Origin: Litorilinea aerophila
GTDB lineage: Bacteria > Chloroflexota > Anaerolineae > Caldilineales > Caldilineaceae
Reading direction: 5' to 3'
Length of the DNA stretch: 43,666 nucleotides
NCBI GenBank assembly: GCA_945897075.1
Contig: CAMDEX010000017.1
Span: forward strand, 1-43,666
The notes under the pieces are model-generated. The model saw nothing but the letters and a program-made list of their open reading frames with translations, did no database searches and had not been told where the DNA came from. The translations under genes and the position numbers were made by a program. Shown here piece after piece: positions 8,967-16,100 of this stretch (its first letter is position 1; the number at the start of each line of letters is the position of its first letter).

Positions 8967-9021
8967 TTTTCGTTAGTCCCTAGATTTGATTCAGTCACAC
9001 TCATCGGGTGGAGCCGCATCC

Positions 9022-9084
9022 ACCGCTTTTGCCGGTGACAACCCACAAGTTGGTCGAGCGGTAGCCGCTGTTGACAATTGTGAG
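9022..9084 (-). pseudogene. Vestige of an MBL-hydrolase N-terminus
   Basis: Immediately after the ygiT-like stop, the minus strand encodes LTIVNSGYRSTNLWVVTGKS. This is nearly the N-terminus of the intact MBL gene (LTIVNVGYRSTHFWVIS, gene 5710-6327). Only about 21 codons remain before the similarity ends. It is best explained as the stump of a paralogous or duplicated copy removed by deletion. Confidence 0.7.
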
Positions 9085-9085
9085 G

Positions 9086-9346
9086 TTACGCAAACACAGC
9101 CACTGGAACCGATCGCTGCACAGCCAGTAGTTGCCGGTGCAACTTCATCCGTTCGATCTCATGCAGGGTTTCCGCTGCCAGGTAACTCTCTCCACAGTGC
9201 GGGCAACTCACGACCGGAACATTCTCGATGACAAACAAAGTCTCACCCCGGCCATAGCTGCGGGAGACAAGGCGAATCTTTGCCCCTGCCCGCCCGCAGA
9301 TGTCACACAGGAGTGTCGTTTGTGGTGGTAATAGAGAGGCTATCAT
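9086..9346 (-). CDS. YgiT-type zinc finger protein (antitoxin of DUF4258/MqsR-like pair)
   Basis: The 86-residue protein has two CxxC knuckles (CDIC, CPHC) separated by the conserved block SYGRGETLFVIENVPVVSCP. It ends in a HEIERMKLHR helix, the hallmark of YgiT-type zinc fingers. Members are usually encoded directly after a DUF4258 or MqsR-like toxin gene. Here the toxin gene survives only as a 5' stump (9303-9434) that overlaps this gene's start. The first residues (MIASLLPPQTT) are atypical and may be created by the deletion junction. Confidence 0.85.
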   Translation of the reverse strand: MIASLLPPQTTLLCDICGRAGAKIRLVSRSYGRGETLFVIENVPVVSCPHCGESYLAAETLHEIERMKLHRQLLAVQRSVPVAVFA

Positions 9347-9434
9347 CGTTCATCTCCTCCTCGGCGTGCAGAGTCATCACATACTGCCGTGTACGGATTT
9401 TCTCTCGCATCAACCGAAGTATACGCTCATACAT
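9303..9434 (-). pseudogene. Truncated DUF4258-family toxin gene
   Basis: From the ATG at 9434 the product begins MYERILRLMREKIRTRQYVM and continues TLHAEEEMNDDSLSI, the characteristic N-terminus of DUF4258 proteins paired with YgiT antitoxins. After NDDSLSI the frame enters the out-of-frame ygiT sequence and ends after 43 residues. The remaining roughly 40 residues expected of the family are missing. An internal deletion has fused the 5' end of the toxin to the start of the antitoxin. Confidence 0.75.
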
Positions 9435-9661
9435 TATTGCAACTCGTTCCCATCAAAGTCATTGGCGTCCAACGAGCAACCGCCCAGGTCGTACTCGTCA
9501 AAGACACATTCGGCCACGGCAAAAGGCGGTCCGACGTACCAACTCACGTCATCTTTATCAAGCCGAATGGCGACGATGACCCGTGTGCCGGTATCCGTAC
9601 AGCGCCACTTGCCGGCTGCCGTGTAGAACTCGATGCCAATCCGAAAATCGTCTTTGATCAT
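9434..9661 (-). CDS. Conserved small protein of unknown function
   Basis: The 75-residue acidic protein has the pattern FYTAAGKWRCTDTGTRVIVA, then DKDDVSWYVGPP and VFDEYDLGGC. I have the impression of a recurrent small family in Cyanobacteria and Chloroflexota but cannot name it. Its stop overlaps the truncated toxin start by one base (TAATG), and it follows xisI by 9 nt. No membrane segment or signal peptide is visible. Confidence 0.6.
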   Translation of the reverse strand: MIKDDFRIGIEFYTAAGKWRCTDTGTRVIVAIRLDKDDVSWYVGPPFAVAECVFDEYDLGGCSLDANDFDGNELQ

Positions 9662-9670
9662 TTGGCTGTG

Positions 9671-10006
9671 TCAATTATACGCAAACTCGGTGTGTTGGCG
9701 CGCAAAGGGTGAAAGATAGGCTAAGACAATATCCGATTTGGGGACGCCAAGCGCCACCAATTCATTGGCGACACCCGCTTCCGTACCGTCATATTGAATC
9801 CAAATTTTGTCGTCTTTGATGTCAATGTGCATCAAACATCCATACTGTCGTTGTTTTTTGTGCCAACCGGCGTGGATCAATTGATAGTGATCGCCCTCTG
9901 TGTCGAAGACGGATTGGACTTCAATCTCGCCATAGGCCAATTGGTGGCGGGCGTGATTGCGAACCACCTGTTTTACTGCCTCGCGATACTCTGCTACTTT
10001 TGCCAT
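9671..10006 (-). CDS. xisI: XisI family protein
   Basis: The 111-residue product matches the XisI (fdxN-element excision controlling factor) family along its length: EYREAVKQVVRNHA, FDTEGDHYQLIHAGW, the block ending MHIDIKDDKIWIQYDGTE and GVPKSDIVLAY. XisI normally works with XisH, but here xisH is broken. The name comes from heterocyst DNA rearrangement in Anabaena. In unrelated phyla the biological role is unknown, and there is no excisable element evident here. Confidence 0.9.
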   Translation of the reverse strand: MAKVAEYREAVKQVVRNHARHQLAYGEIEVQSVFDTEGDHYQLIHAGWHKKQRQYGCLMHIDIKDDKIWIQYDGTEAGVANELVALGVPKSDIVLAYLSPFARQHTEFAYN

Positions 10007-10330
10007 TTCGTAATCACCCTCTCCTCAGCATCGTAAACCAACAGATGCAGTTGATATTCTGCCACCCCGTCGCGGATAAATGGCAGTGCAAAGAAAGTTG
10101 CGTAGATTTCTGCCGGAACCGCCAAATAGAGGTGGCGTTCTGATCTGTTGTACGCAGGGCACGACGATAATTTAAGAACTGTCCAACCGCCGTGTGAAAT
10201 TCCGAAATAGTGGATGGCTGAAGGAAGCTTTTTACCTCAACCGCAATCTTTTCGTCGTCTTTTTCCGCTGCAAGTAGAGGCTCAGCGCCGAGATCGATAT
10301 ACAGTTTTCTGCGATCATTAGTCGGCTGAT
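9994..10330 (-). pseudogene. xisH: xisH, 5'-truncated and frameshifted
   Basis: The minus strand encodes KLYIDLGAEPLLAAEKDDEK, then IAVEVKSFL and EFHTAVGQFLNYRRAL, all canonical XisH. At about 10145 the frame shifts by one base, and ERHLYLAVPAEIYATFF continues in the next frame to a TAG at 9994 overlapping xisI's start. The first about 35 residues of XisH are missing. Similarity begins right after the hicB stop codon, so a deletion removed the xisH start. Confidence 0.85.
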
Positions 10331-10662
10331 TCCGACAGGGCGGCCTGCCGCAAGACATCCGAAGCCCACTGGTTGATGCTTTTGTTATTGGTCTCCGCCG
10401 CGGTTGCTACAGCCAGATGAACTTCGGGCGGAATCCGCACCGTCAGTTTTCCGGAATAGGCGCGTTGTGGCTTCTGTCCGATTTTCTCACATACGTCCAG
10501 ATAGTGATGGATAGCCTCGTGGAAGGCTGCTTCCAACTCCTCCACGGTGCTGCCGTGAAAGCTGACAATGTCGTGAATGCCCAAAATGTGGCCGACAAAT
10601 ATCTTGTCGAGGGGGTCGTATTCGATTTTGGCGGAATAGTCCTGATATTTCATTTCGTTCAT
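10318..10662 (-). CDS. hicB: HicB-family antitoxin (copy 1)
   Basis: The 114-residue protein has the HicB partial RNase-H-like fold (YSAKIEYDPLDKIFVGHILG, STVEELEAAFHEAI). It ends with a DNA-binding helix region (LTVRIPPEVHLAVATAAE, NKSINQWASDVL) of the CopG/HicB type. It neutralises HicA and represses the operon. Its ATG at 10662 overlaps the hicA stop as ATGA, which fixes the start and shows coupling. A second copy about 90% identical by eye count lies at 12552-12887. Confidence 0.92.
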   Translation of the reverse strand: MNEMKYQDYSAKIEYDPLDKIFVGHILGIHDIVSFHGSTVEELEAAFHEAIHHYLDVCEKIGQKPQRAYSGKLTVRIPPEVHLAVATAAETNNKSINQWASDVLRQAALSESAD

Positions 10663-10913
10663 GGGGTTACACCTGCCCTCTGCAAAAAGAGACGCACATC
10701 TTTGACCCGATAGCGCAGCGCTTCCTTTCCAGGATGGGGTCGATGAAAGTCTGCCCGTTGTCCATTGAGAAGAAAGGTCACGCGTGAACCGCTCCCCTCA
10801 ATGATCTGGCATTCCAGAGCAATCAGCAGCGATTCAATGCTGCGCCACTCGATGTTGCCATTAATTGGGTCGGCAAAGATCGCAGAAAGGATTTTACGCT
10901 GTCTTGTGTTCAT
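10659..10913 (-). CDS. hicA: HicA-family mRNA interferase toxin
   Basis: The 84-residue protein ends with the classical HicA block: GSGSRVTFLLNGQ, then FHRPHPGKEALRYRVKDVR and FLQRAGV, including the catalytic His of the double-stranded RNA-binding-like fold. It is a ribosome-independent RNase toxin encoded before hicB. It is slightly longer than the shortest HicA proteins and appears intact. Confidence 0.9.
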   Translation of the reverse strand: MNTRQRKILSAIFADPINGNIEWRSIESLLIALECQIIEGSGSRVTFLLNGQRADFHRPHPGKEALRYRVKDVRLFLQRAGVTP

Positions 10914-11013
10914 AGGTCAATGATAGCAGATTATGCCGCCACTTTCCACTCTACGGAGACGGTTCTTCAGCCACACTGTGCGCTGCATTCCTCACATTCT
11001 GCCCACAGTATAA

Positions 11014-11042
11014 CAAAAAAGCCGGATGGCTGCTATCCGGCT
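11014..11042 (-). terminator. Rho-independent terminator after the PIN/DUF3368 unit
   Basis: AGCCGGAT / ATCCGGCT (8-bp stem, 7-nt loop) is followed on the minus strand by six T residues. A TATACT box (11007-11012) sits directly after it, a layout shared with 12453-12488. It separates the unit at 11152-11951 from hicAB. The stretch 10914-11151 holds nothing else evident. Confidence 0.8.
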
Positions 11043-11151
11043 CTGTGGGGTATTCTCGATTGTTCCCGGTTGTAAAAATGGCCCGGTCGAACAAATCCAG
11101 CGTCAAGGGCACCGGCGACAGAGGGCATATATGGCGCAAAGTCTACGTCAT

Positions 11152-11379
11152 CTAAGCAGCAAGACGTTCCTCTACACGCCGACGCAAAAGCACCAATTCA
11201 TCACGGTTGAATTCTTCCAATGAGGAAAGGAACAATGAAAATGGAATTTGTAGATGTACCATTGGTTCTGACTTGAGCAGATTTTTGCGCAGTATACCCG
11301 CCAATTGCAGCGCATCATTCCAGACATCTGCAGCACCCATCACCTGTGCCTCTGATTCGTGGGGTGATCGTTGTAACAT
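11152..11379 (-). CDS. Small protein downstream of the DUF3368 toxin, possible antitoxin
   Basis: The 75-residue product ends with SLEEFNRDELVLLRRRVEER, an amphipathic helix seen in small antitoxin-like proteins. It begins 2 nt after the DUF3368 gene, with its own strong Shine-Dalgarno (GGAGG, 5 nt before the ATG). The family is not recognised with certainty. Linkage suggests it partners the PIN-like toxin. Confidence 0.55.
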   Translation of the reverse strand: MLQRSPHESEAQVMGAADVWNDALQLAGILRKNLLKSEPMVHLQIPFSLFLSSLEEFNRDELVLLRRRVEERLAA

Positions 11380-11381
11380 AA

Positions 11382-11951
11382 TTACCTCCCGCCTTGTCGG
11401 GCCATCTCATAGACCTGTTGAATGAACGACGTTCCATAGTGCGTTCCCTGCTGACGACATCGTTCCAATCGTCTTTTCAATTCGTCTGCTGTGATCAGGC
11501 CGGTTTGCACAGCCAACAAGAGGACGCCAGGAAAACCCGAAAGCCTGATCCTCAATTGTTGCGCAACAGCGCGAGCGGCCAACTCATCCAGCAAAAGCAC
11601 ATCCTCTTGATGTTCAGCGCGTAATGCCAATGTGATTGCCTGCGCCTCGCCCAGATGATTTTCGATGATGGGATCGTTGTTGTTGGGATGGAGGGCAATC
11701 TGTTCAGCAATCGTATACGCCTGCTGTTCTTCTGCCACAGTGACGGAAACAATTACGATGGGCGGCATTGCTGCCGTCACTTCTGCTTCCCACCCATGGC
11801 GAATCAATTCATTAACACAAACGCTCGACAGGTGAATCTCAGTGAAAATTTGGGCAAACAGCGGGAAACTATCGGATTGAAAAGCCGATATCAGTGGGCC
11901 TGTATTGCAGACGGCATAGGTACCGGTTCGTGCTTTGGATGTTTGCGCCAA
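11382..11951 (-). CDS. DUF3368 / PIN-like toxin
   Basis: This 189-residue PIN-fold protein has AVCNTGPLISAFQ (first acidic/Asn motif, residues about 14-26), LGEAQAITLALR (conserved Glu), LLLDELAARAVA (Asp motif) and GFPGVLLLAVQTGLI, the DUF3368 signature. It is a putative metal-dependent RNase toxin. The start is a TTG with no clear upstream ATG. Five codons upstream there is an in-frame TGA, and the frame before it is open (VKFLTDLSVVRLEENG), so the annotated N-terminus may itself follow a deletion or nonsense change. Confidence 0.8.
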   Translation of the reverse strand: MAQTSKARTGTYAVCNTGPLISAFQSDSFPLFAQIFTEIHLSSVCVNELIRHGWEAEVTAAMPPIVIVSVTVAEEQQAYTIAEQIALHPNNNDPIIENHLGEAQAITLALRAEHQEDVLLLDELAARAVAQQLRIRLSGFPGVLLLAVQTGLITADELKRRLERCRQQGTHYGTSFIQQVYEMARQGGR

Positions 11952-12060
11952 TACTCAACCATTTTCTTCGAGACGGACTACCGACAAATCAGTCAAAAAC
12001 TTCACAACCAACGCATATCACGATTTTACCACATATCACGCAGCGTTGGCAGTCTGTCGT

Positions 12061-12123
12061 TCAGATTCGGTCACGCTCAGCATCGAGCAACGCCACCAAT
12101 GGCCCTGTATCGGTCAGAATCAT
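12061..12123 (-). pseudogene. Stump of a PIN-domain (VapC-like) toxin
   Basis: Directly overlapping the antitoxin stop (ATGA at 12120-12123), the minus strand encodes MILTDTGPLVALLDAERDRI and then a stop. This is the standard N-terminus of VapC-type PIN nucleases. The remaining roughly 110 residues are absent, and the DUF3368 unit begins about 100 nt later. Confidence 0.75.
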
Positions 12124-12404
12124 AGACGATCCTGTATGCGTTTCTGCGCCATCAGTTGCGCGAATTGTTTGCCTGTTTCCTCAGACATCTGCGCCCCGCC
12201 AGCAACGAATTCGCTGCTGCGAATTACCCCGACGTATCCATCGAGGAAATCCGCCAATGAGACTGGTGATTCGTCGGCAACTTCAACCCTGGAGACGAAC
12301 AGCATCCGCAGACCGTCAAGCGCAATTTTCTCAGGTGTCGTGCCTTTTTGACTTGCCTGTTTTTTGATAGCACGTTCTATCTCTGGTGTCAGTATCAGTT
12401 CCAT
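12120..12404 (-). CDS. Antitoxin of a VapBC-like pair
   Basis: From the ATG at 12404 the product is 94 residues; an upstream ATG at 12437 is possible but lies in the promoter region. MELILTPEIERAIKKQASQK and GTTPEKIALDGLRMLF resemble a ribbon-helix-helix antitoxin. An acidic C-terminal tail would wrap the toxin. Its stop overlaps the start of a PIN toxin that is now only a stump, so it is an orphan antitoxin. Confidence 0.65.
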   Translation of the reverse strand: MELILTPEIERAIKKQASQKGTTPEKIALDGLRMLFVSRVEVADESPVSLADFLDGYVGVIRSSEFVAGGAQMSEETGKQFAQLMAQKRIQDRL

Positions 12405-12452
12405 AATGCTTCTCGCCTGTTGGTTCATCGGATACATAGCCTGTCTGCCCAG

Positions 12453-12488
12453 ATTATAACAGAAAAGCCGGGTTGCGCAACCCGGCTT
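12453..12488 (-). promoter_or_regulatory. Palindromic terminator overlapping a promoter
   Basis: A perfect 24-nt palindrome (12465-12488, arms AAGCCGGGTTGC) is followed on the minus strand by TTTT and then TATAAT (12453-12458). TTGCGC in the palindrome centre (12475-12480) is 16 nt from TATAAT, so terminator and promoter appear merged. The downstream text TGTTATA-T-TGGGCAGA is shared with the element at 11007-11042. Confidence 0.6.
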
Positions 12489-12551
12489 GCTTTGTCATTT
12501 ATCGTTGGATTGCAACGTGTCGTTAGTAAAACATATGGCGAAGCAATCCTT

Positions 12552-12887
12552 TCAGGTAGTTGATTCTGCAAGCGCCGCCTGCCGCAAGACATCGGAAGCC
12601 CACTGGTTGATGCTTTTGTTGTTGGTCTCTGCCGCGGTCGCCACCGCCAGATGAACTTCCGGTGGGATGCGCACGGTCAGTTTGCCGGAGTAGGAGCGTT
12701 GTGGCTTTTGTCCGATTTTTTCGCATACGTCCAGGTGGTGATACACAGCCGCGTGGAAAGCCGACTTCAACTCCTCGACGGTGCTGCCGTGAAAGCTGAC
12801 AATGTCGTGAATACCCATAATGTGGCCGACAAATATCTTGTCGAGGGGGTCGTATTCAATTTTAGCGGAGTAGTCCTGATATTTCAT
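12552..12887 (-). CDS. hicB: HicB-family antitoxin (copy 2, without HicA)
   Basis: From the ATG at 12887 this is a 111-residue HicB, identical to copy 1 at about 100 positions by eye, including the whole C-terminal DNA-binding part. The upstream neighbour is a ParE/RelE-like toxin, not HicA, separated by 4 nt. A HicB with no HicA either lost its partner or acts in trans on copy 1. Open frame exists upstream to 13034, but it overlaps the toxin gene and is not needed. Confidence 0.88.
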   Translation of the reverse strand: MKYQDYSAKIEYDPLDKIFVGHIMGIHDIVSFHGSTVEELKSAFHAAVYHHLDVCEKIGQKPQRSYSGKLTVRIPPEVHLAVATAAETNNKSINQWASDVLRQAALAESTT

Positions 12888-12891
12888 CTCG

Positions 12892-13140
12892 TTATCCAAG
12901 AAGACGGTCATACTCGTCGTGCTTGCCAACCCAATACCAGTGGACAGTATTGTCCTCAATATATCCGACGGCACGATAGTTCCCGTCAATACGAACAGAC
13001 ACATCCTCGCCCACATGTTTGAATCGACGAGCACTGGGATTGACCCGCCATTCCTGATACGCTCGTCTCGTTCTCTCGCGAATATCGAGTGGTAATTTCC
13101 GAAATGCTTCCCGAAAAGAGGGCGTGATGAGAGAGTTCAT
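12892..13140 (-). CDS. ParE/RelE-like toxin
   Basis: The 82-residue product has the RelE/ParE-fold pattern: FREAFRKLPLDIRERTRRAY at the N-terminus, VRIDGNYRAVGYIEDN in the sheet and VHWYWVGKHDEYDRLL at the C-terminus. This matches the small ParE/HigB-like toxins found beside DUF2281-like antitoxins. Its ATG overlaps the preceding antitoxin stop (13137-13140). Confidence 0.82.
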   Translation of the reverse strand: MNSLITPSFREAFRKLPLDIRERTRRAYQEWRVNPSARRFKHVGEDVSVRIDGNYRAVGYIEDNTVHWYWVGKHDEYDRLLG

Positions 13141-13466
13141 TCGACGCTGAATTCTCCCCGTTCATTGAACAGCGGAACCGCTTTTTGCGCTTTCACGTCG
13201 GCTTTGGCCTGGGCTTTCAATGCGGCAAAGCGATCCGCGTGACGAGCCATACTTTTCTCCCAGACCGTATCTTCTGCTGCCAGCTCCTCCTCAGAAATAT
13301 CGTCTTCCCTATCTTCCGTGAAAGGGAATTCGGCCACAGATCGGGACTCTTCCAACAAGAAGCGCGCAAAATCATAGAGTTGCGCAGCGCGCTCCGTCGA
13401 CAGTTCCCGGATGAGCGTCACAATCGCACCCTCGTAATCAGTTGGGTATTGTATAGACCCCATCAT
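13137..13466 (-). CDS. Antitoxin-like partner of the ParE/RelE toxin
   Basis: The 109-residue protein starts with a helical segment (STERAAQLYDFARFLLEE, DUF2281-like), then a very acidic linker (EDREDDISEEELAAED). The tail (DRFAALKAQAKADV, PLFNERGEF) is typical of antitoxins that bind through an unstructured C-terminus. It overlaps the toxin gene by 4 nt. Confidence 0.7.
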   Translation of the reverse strand: MMGSIQYPTDYEGAIVTLIRELSTERAAQLYDFARFLLEESRSVAEFPFTEDREDDISEEELAAEDTVWEKSMARHADRFAALKAQAKADVKAQKAVPLFNERGEFSVE

Positions 13467-13537
13467 TTTTCTCCATTCTACGTCGTTTCTTTTGTACAGC
13501 GCACGGCCCCTGGGATGACTGAGTAGCCGCGTTCTAT

Positions 13538-13954
13538 TTACACTTTTGGATCAGGAGCATCTTCAGGATAAAGAAGGTGAGAATTGCGCGGCACCCAGCC
13601 GAGGTCTTCAAGAGCTTGCGCGACGTTTGGCCGCAGTACCCAAAGATAGTGCTGATTAGCGGCAAAATCGGGATGAACAAAGTCCACCAGGATACCGAGT
13701 TGGACGAAACCGCCAAGATCGATATTCAGTTCTCGTGCGATAGCTCCGGCGAGTCTGCCGTACTGAAGATTGACCGGATTATAGTCACTGAACCCAACAT
13801 CCTTAGCCAAACGAGTCGCCGATATCACCCTTGCTGGAGCAGCATGATGCGCGGTAAGTATTTCTTTTTGTTTTATGTTGATTTGTGACTCAATTGCCCT
13901 GAATGCTGCAATGTAATCAGAGACACTTGGAACGCGAAGCGGCTGGGAGTTCAT
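13538..13954 (-). CDS. Conserved hypothetical protein
   Basis: The 138-residue protein has a first half (SDYIAAFRAIESQINIKQKE, LTAHHAAPARVISATRLAKD) that recalls a winged-helix segment found at the N-terminus of some HNH-nuclease-associated proteins. The second half contains HYLWVLRPNVAQALEDLGW. I cannot assign a function. It lies alone between the TA units. A 15-codon frame (MPRQIVDLKKDTGYL) just upstream ends in ATGA at its start and might be a leader or a remnant. Confidence 0.5.
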   Translation of the reverse strand: MNSQPLRVPSVSDYIAAFRAIESQINIKQKEILTAHHAAPARVISATRLAKDVGFSDYNPVNLQYGRLAGAIARELNIDLGGFVQLGILVDFVHPDFAANQHYLWVLRPNVAQALEDLGWVPRNSHLLYPEDAPDPKV

Positions 13955-14039
13955 AAATAACCTGTATCTTTCTTCAGATCGACGATCTGGCGTGGCATTT
14001 GTTCACTACACGATTATTCTCATTCTTCTACGGCAAGCA

Positions 14040-14321
14040 TCAGGCCAACTCAAGCTCCGGCAATGTTTGCATAAAACCCTTCATAACCACCCGCACCGCT
14101 TCCATCACCGCCTCGCGCGAGACCCGCCCCCGATAACCGGCAACCACTTCATTGAGACTCTCGCCTGCCGCCAAACGCTCCATCGTACCGGCTACTTCGA
14201 TGCGCGTATACTTGAAGGTCGGCCGTCCACCGCACACGCCGGATGCACGGACGACGTACTCGCCGAGTGGGTAGTAATGATAGTTTTCGCCGTTCACGAC
14301 TTCGCTGACAAGCTGACTCAT
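14040..14321 (-). CDS. DUF433-family protein (antitoxin-like)
   Basis: From the ATG at 14321 the product is 93 residues. An upstream start (14399) would translate the terminator of the POR genes and is rejected. VCGGRPTFKYTRIEVAGTME and LAAGESLNEVVAGYRG form the DUF433 signature, a small helix-turn-helix fold usually paired with a DUF5615/PIN-like toxin. No such toxin follows here: 13955-14039 holds no gene, so it is an orphan. Confidence 0.85.
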   Translation of the reverse strand: MSQLVSEVVNGENYHYYPLGEYVVRASGVCGGRPTFKYTRIEVAGTMERLAAGESLNEVVAGYRGRVSREAVMEAVRVVMKGFMQTLPELELA

Positions 14322-14376
14322 ACTGCTTTCCCCTTCCCAAAAGATCACCGCATAGAACGATTCCCCAAAAAAACCA

Positions 14377-14422
14377 AAATTGGGGCGTTCATGCGCCAAT
14401 TATCGCACAAACGCCCCAATTT
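14377..14422 (-). terminator. Terminator of the POR genes
   Basis: AAATTGGGGCGTT (14377-14389) and its exact complement (14410-14422) form a 13-bp stem. On the minus strand it is followed by a T-rich run (TTGGTTTTTTTGG). It lies 30 nt past the POR beta stop. A CCAA tandem run (14431-14448) separates the two. Confidence 0.8.
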
Positions 14423-14451
14423 GTCATCCAATCAACCAACCAACCAACCCC

Positions 14452-16080
14452 CTACCGCACCCCTGCCATCTCCTGCAGCATATGCCAGTTGGCCAGCCGA
14501 TCCGCCTTGGCGGCCAGCAGCGTGGGGGAGGGATTGCCCTCGCGGTCGAACTGCTTGGCAAAGCGCCCTTCCGAGCGGGCAAAGGTGATGAAGTCAATGA
14601 CCTCGCCCGTCTTCTTGATCGTGTACCAATCCTCGTCCGCGGCCGGATTGCCCTTCAGACTCAGCCGCTCTTTGATCGTCTCGCCTTTGCGCGGGTCATA
14701 GACAAACATCGGGAAGGCCCGGCTGTCCACGGCCAGCTTGGACTGGTAGCGGGCCATATTGTCGGCCACGCCGTGTTCCGGCTGGCAGGTGGTATAGGTG
14801 CTGACGATGGCGGGGCCGTCGAAGGAAGCCGCATCCAGAATCGATTGGTAGAAGTGGTTGGGCACCGCGGCCACCGTCTGCGCCACGAAGGTATTCGGGT
14901 GCATCATCGCAATGCGCCCGATCTCCTTGCGCATCTCTTCCTTGCCCGGATGGGCCGTGCCAAAGGCGTACATCTTGGCTTCCTGGCCGGTGAAGGAGCC
15001 GGTGCTGGTCTGGCCGCCGGTGTTGGAGTAGACCTGCGTATCCAGAATCAGCACTTTGATATTCATCCCGCTGGCCATCATCCGGCTGAGGGATTGGAAG
15101 CCGATGTCGAGCATCGCACCGTCGCCGCCCATTACCCAAAGCTGCTTGTCCTGCCAGCCAAGCTGATCCCAGCGCATGCGGATGCCCATCGCAAAGGCGG
15201 GGCCATTCTCAAAGAGGCTGTTGCTCCAGGGCACGATGTACGGATTGTAAGGGTAGGTGCTGCCGTAGACGGTGTTGCAGCCTGTGCTGGCGGCGATGCC
15301 CACATTCTCCGCGCCGTATTTGTAGCCCAGCGCGGCCAGCCACATACGGATGACCGTCGCCTCGCCGCAGCCGGCGCAGGAACCCGCACCGCCCACGTAG
15401 AGCATCGACTGTTCGGCCAGCATCATATCCACCGCCACCCGGTCGTTGATAAACTCTGCGGGCGTGGCGGGCAAAGAGCGGAAGAAGTTGATGCTCTTCT
15501 GGTACTTGGGAACAGTCGTGTCTTCTTTCGTAATCATCTTTAGCGCGTTGTAGCCCAGGTCGTCACAGGCTTCCACACACTCGGCGCAGCCCTTGCATTT
15601 GGTGGGGTCAATGAAGATGCCAAACTTGCCCGGCATTTTTTTCTGGCGTTCGGGCACTTTGAAGAATTTGTTGGTGATGGCGAACTGGTCGGCCATATAG
15701 AGCCGCTCGTCGTCGTTTTCGATGGCGGCCAAGTGGTTGTCCAACTCCCCCACATAAATCGCCTTGCCCAAAATCGCCGTATCCGGGCATTGGGTGACAC
15801 AGGTCATACAACCGGTGCAGTTCTCCTGGATGAATTCGGGAATCTCCGGCGCAATGTAGCTGAAGTCGCGGAACGCGCCCGTGCCCGCCGGGATGATCGA
15901 GCGGGCCAGCCCCACATCTGCGGTCAGTTCTTCCTCGCCCGTGCCCTCGTTGTAGCCGCTGAGCACCCGGTCGAAGAAATCCTGCACGTCAATAATCGAA
16001 GAGTCATAGCCGCCATGCCCGTTGCCGTTGGCGGTCTTGCTCAATTTGGTAATGTCGATGGTGTTGGTTGTGACTGCCAC
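14452..16080 (-). CDS. porB: Pyruvate:ferredoxin oxidoreductase, ferredoxin-beta fusion subunit
   Basis: The 542-residue protein joins a delta-type 2[4Fe-4S] ferredoxin domain with CxxCxxCxxxCP (CTGCMTCVTQCP, about 85-96) and CKGCAECVEAC (about 136-146) to the thiamine-diphosphate-binding beta domain. The ThDP region has CAGCGEAT, the GGDGAMLDIG start and a VYSNTGGQTS end, the standard GDG...N motif. It oxidises pyruvate to acetyl-CoA, reducing ferredoxin. It corresponds to the C-terminal half of single-chain NifJ. It is the second of two co-directional genes, 109 nt after the alpha/gamma subunit. A word-repeat hairpin sits in that gap. Confidence 0.93.
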   Translation of the reverse strand: MAVTTNTIDITKLSKTANGNGHGGYDSSIIDVQDFFDRVLSGYNEGTGEEELTADVGLARSIIPAGTGAFRDFSYIAPEIPEFIQENCTGCMTCVTQCPDTAILGKAIYVGELDNHLAAIENDDERLYMADQFAITNKFFKVPERQKKMPGKFGIFIDPTKCKGCAECVEACDDLGYNALKMITKEDTTVPKYQKSINFFRSLPATPAEFINDRVAVDMMLAEQSMLYVGGAGSCAGCGEATVIRMWLAALGYKYGAENVGIAASTGCNTVYGSTYPYNPYIVPWSNSLFENGPAFAMGIRMRWDQLGWQDKQLWVMGGDGAMLDIGFQSLSRMMASGMNIKVLILDTQVYSNTGGQTSTGSFTGQEAKMYAFGTAHPGKEEMRKEIGRIAMMHPNTFVAQTVAAVPNHFYQSILDAASFDGPAIVSTYTTCQPEHGVADNMARYQSKLAVDSRAFPMFVYDPRKGETIKERLSLKGNPAADEDWYTIKKTGEVIDFITFARSEGRFAKQFDREGNPSPTLLAAKADRLANWHMLQEMAGVR

Positions 16081-16100
16081 GTGTAGTCTACCTTTCTAAG

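Noticed and set aside
9671-10330. XisHI as evidence of an excisable fdxN-like DNA element
   Set aside because: No xisF-type recombinase or flanking direct repeats were seen, and xisH is broken.
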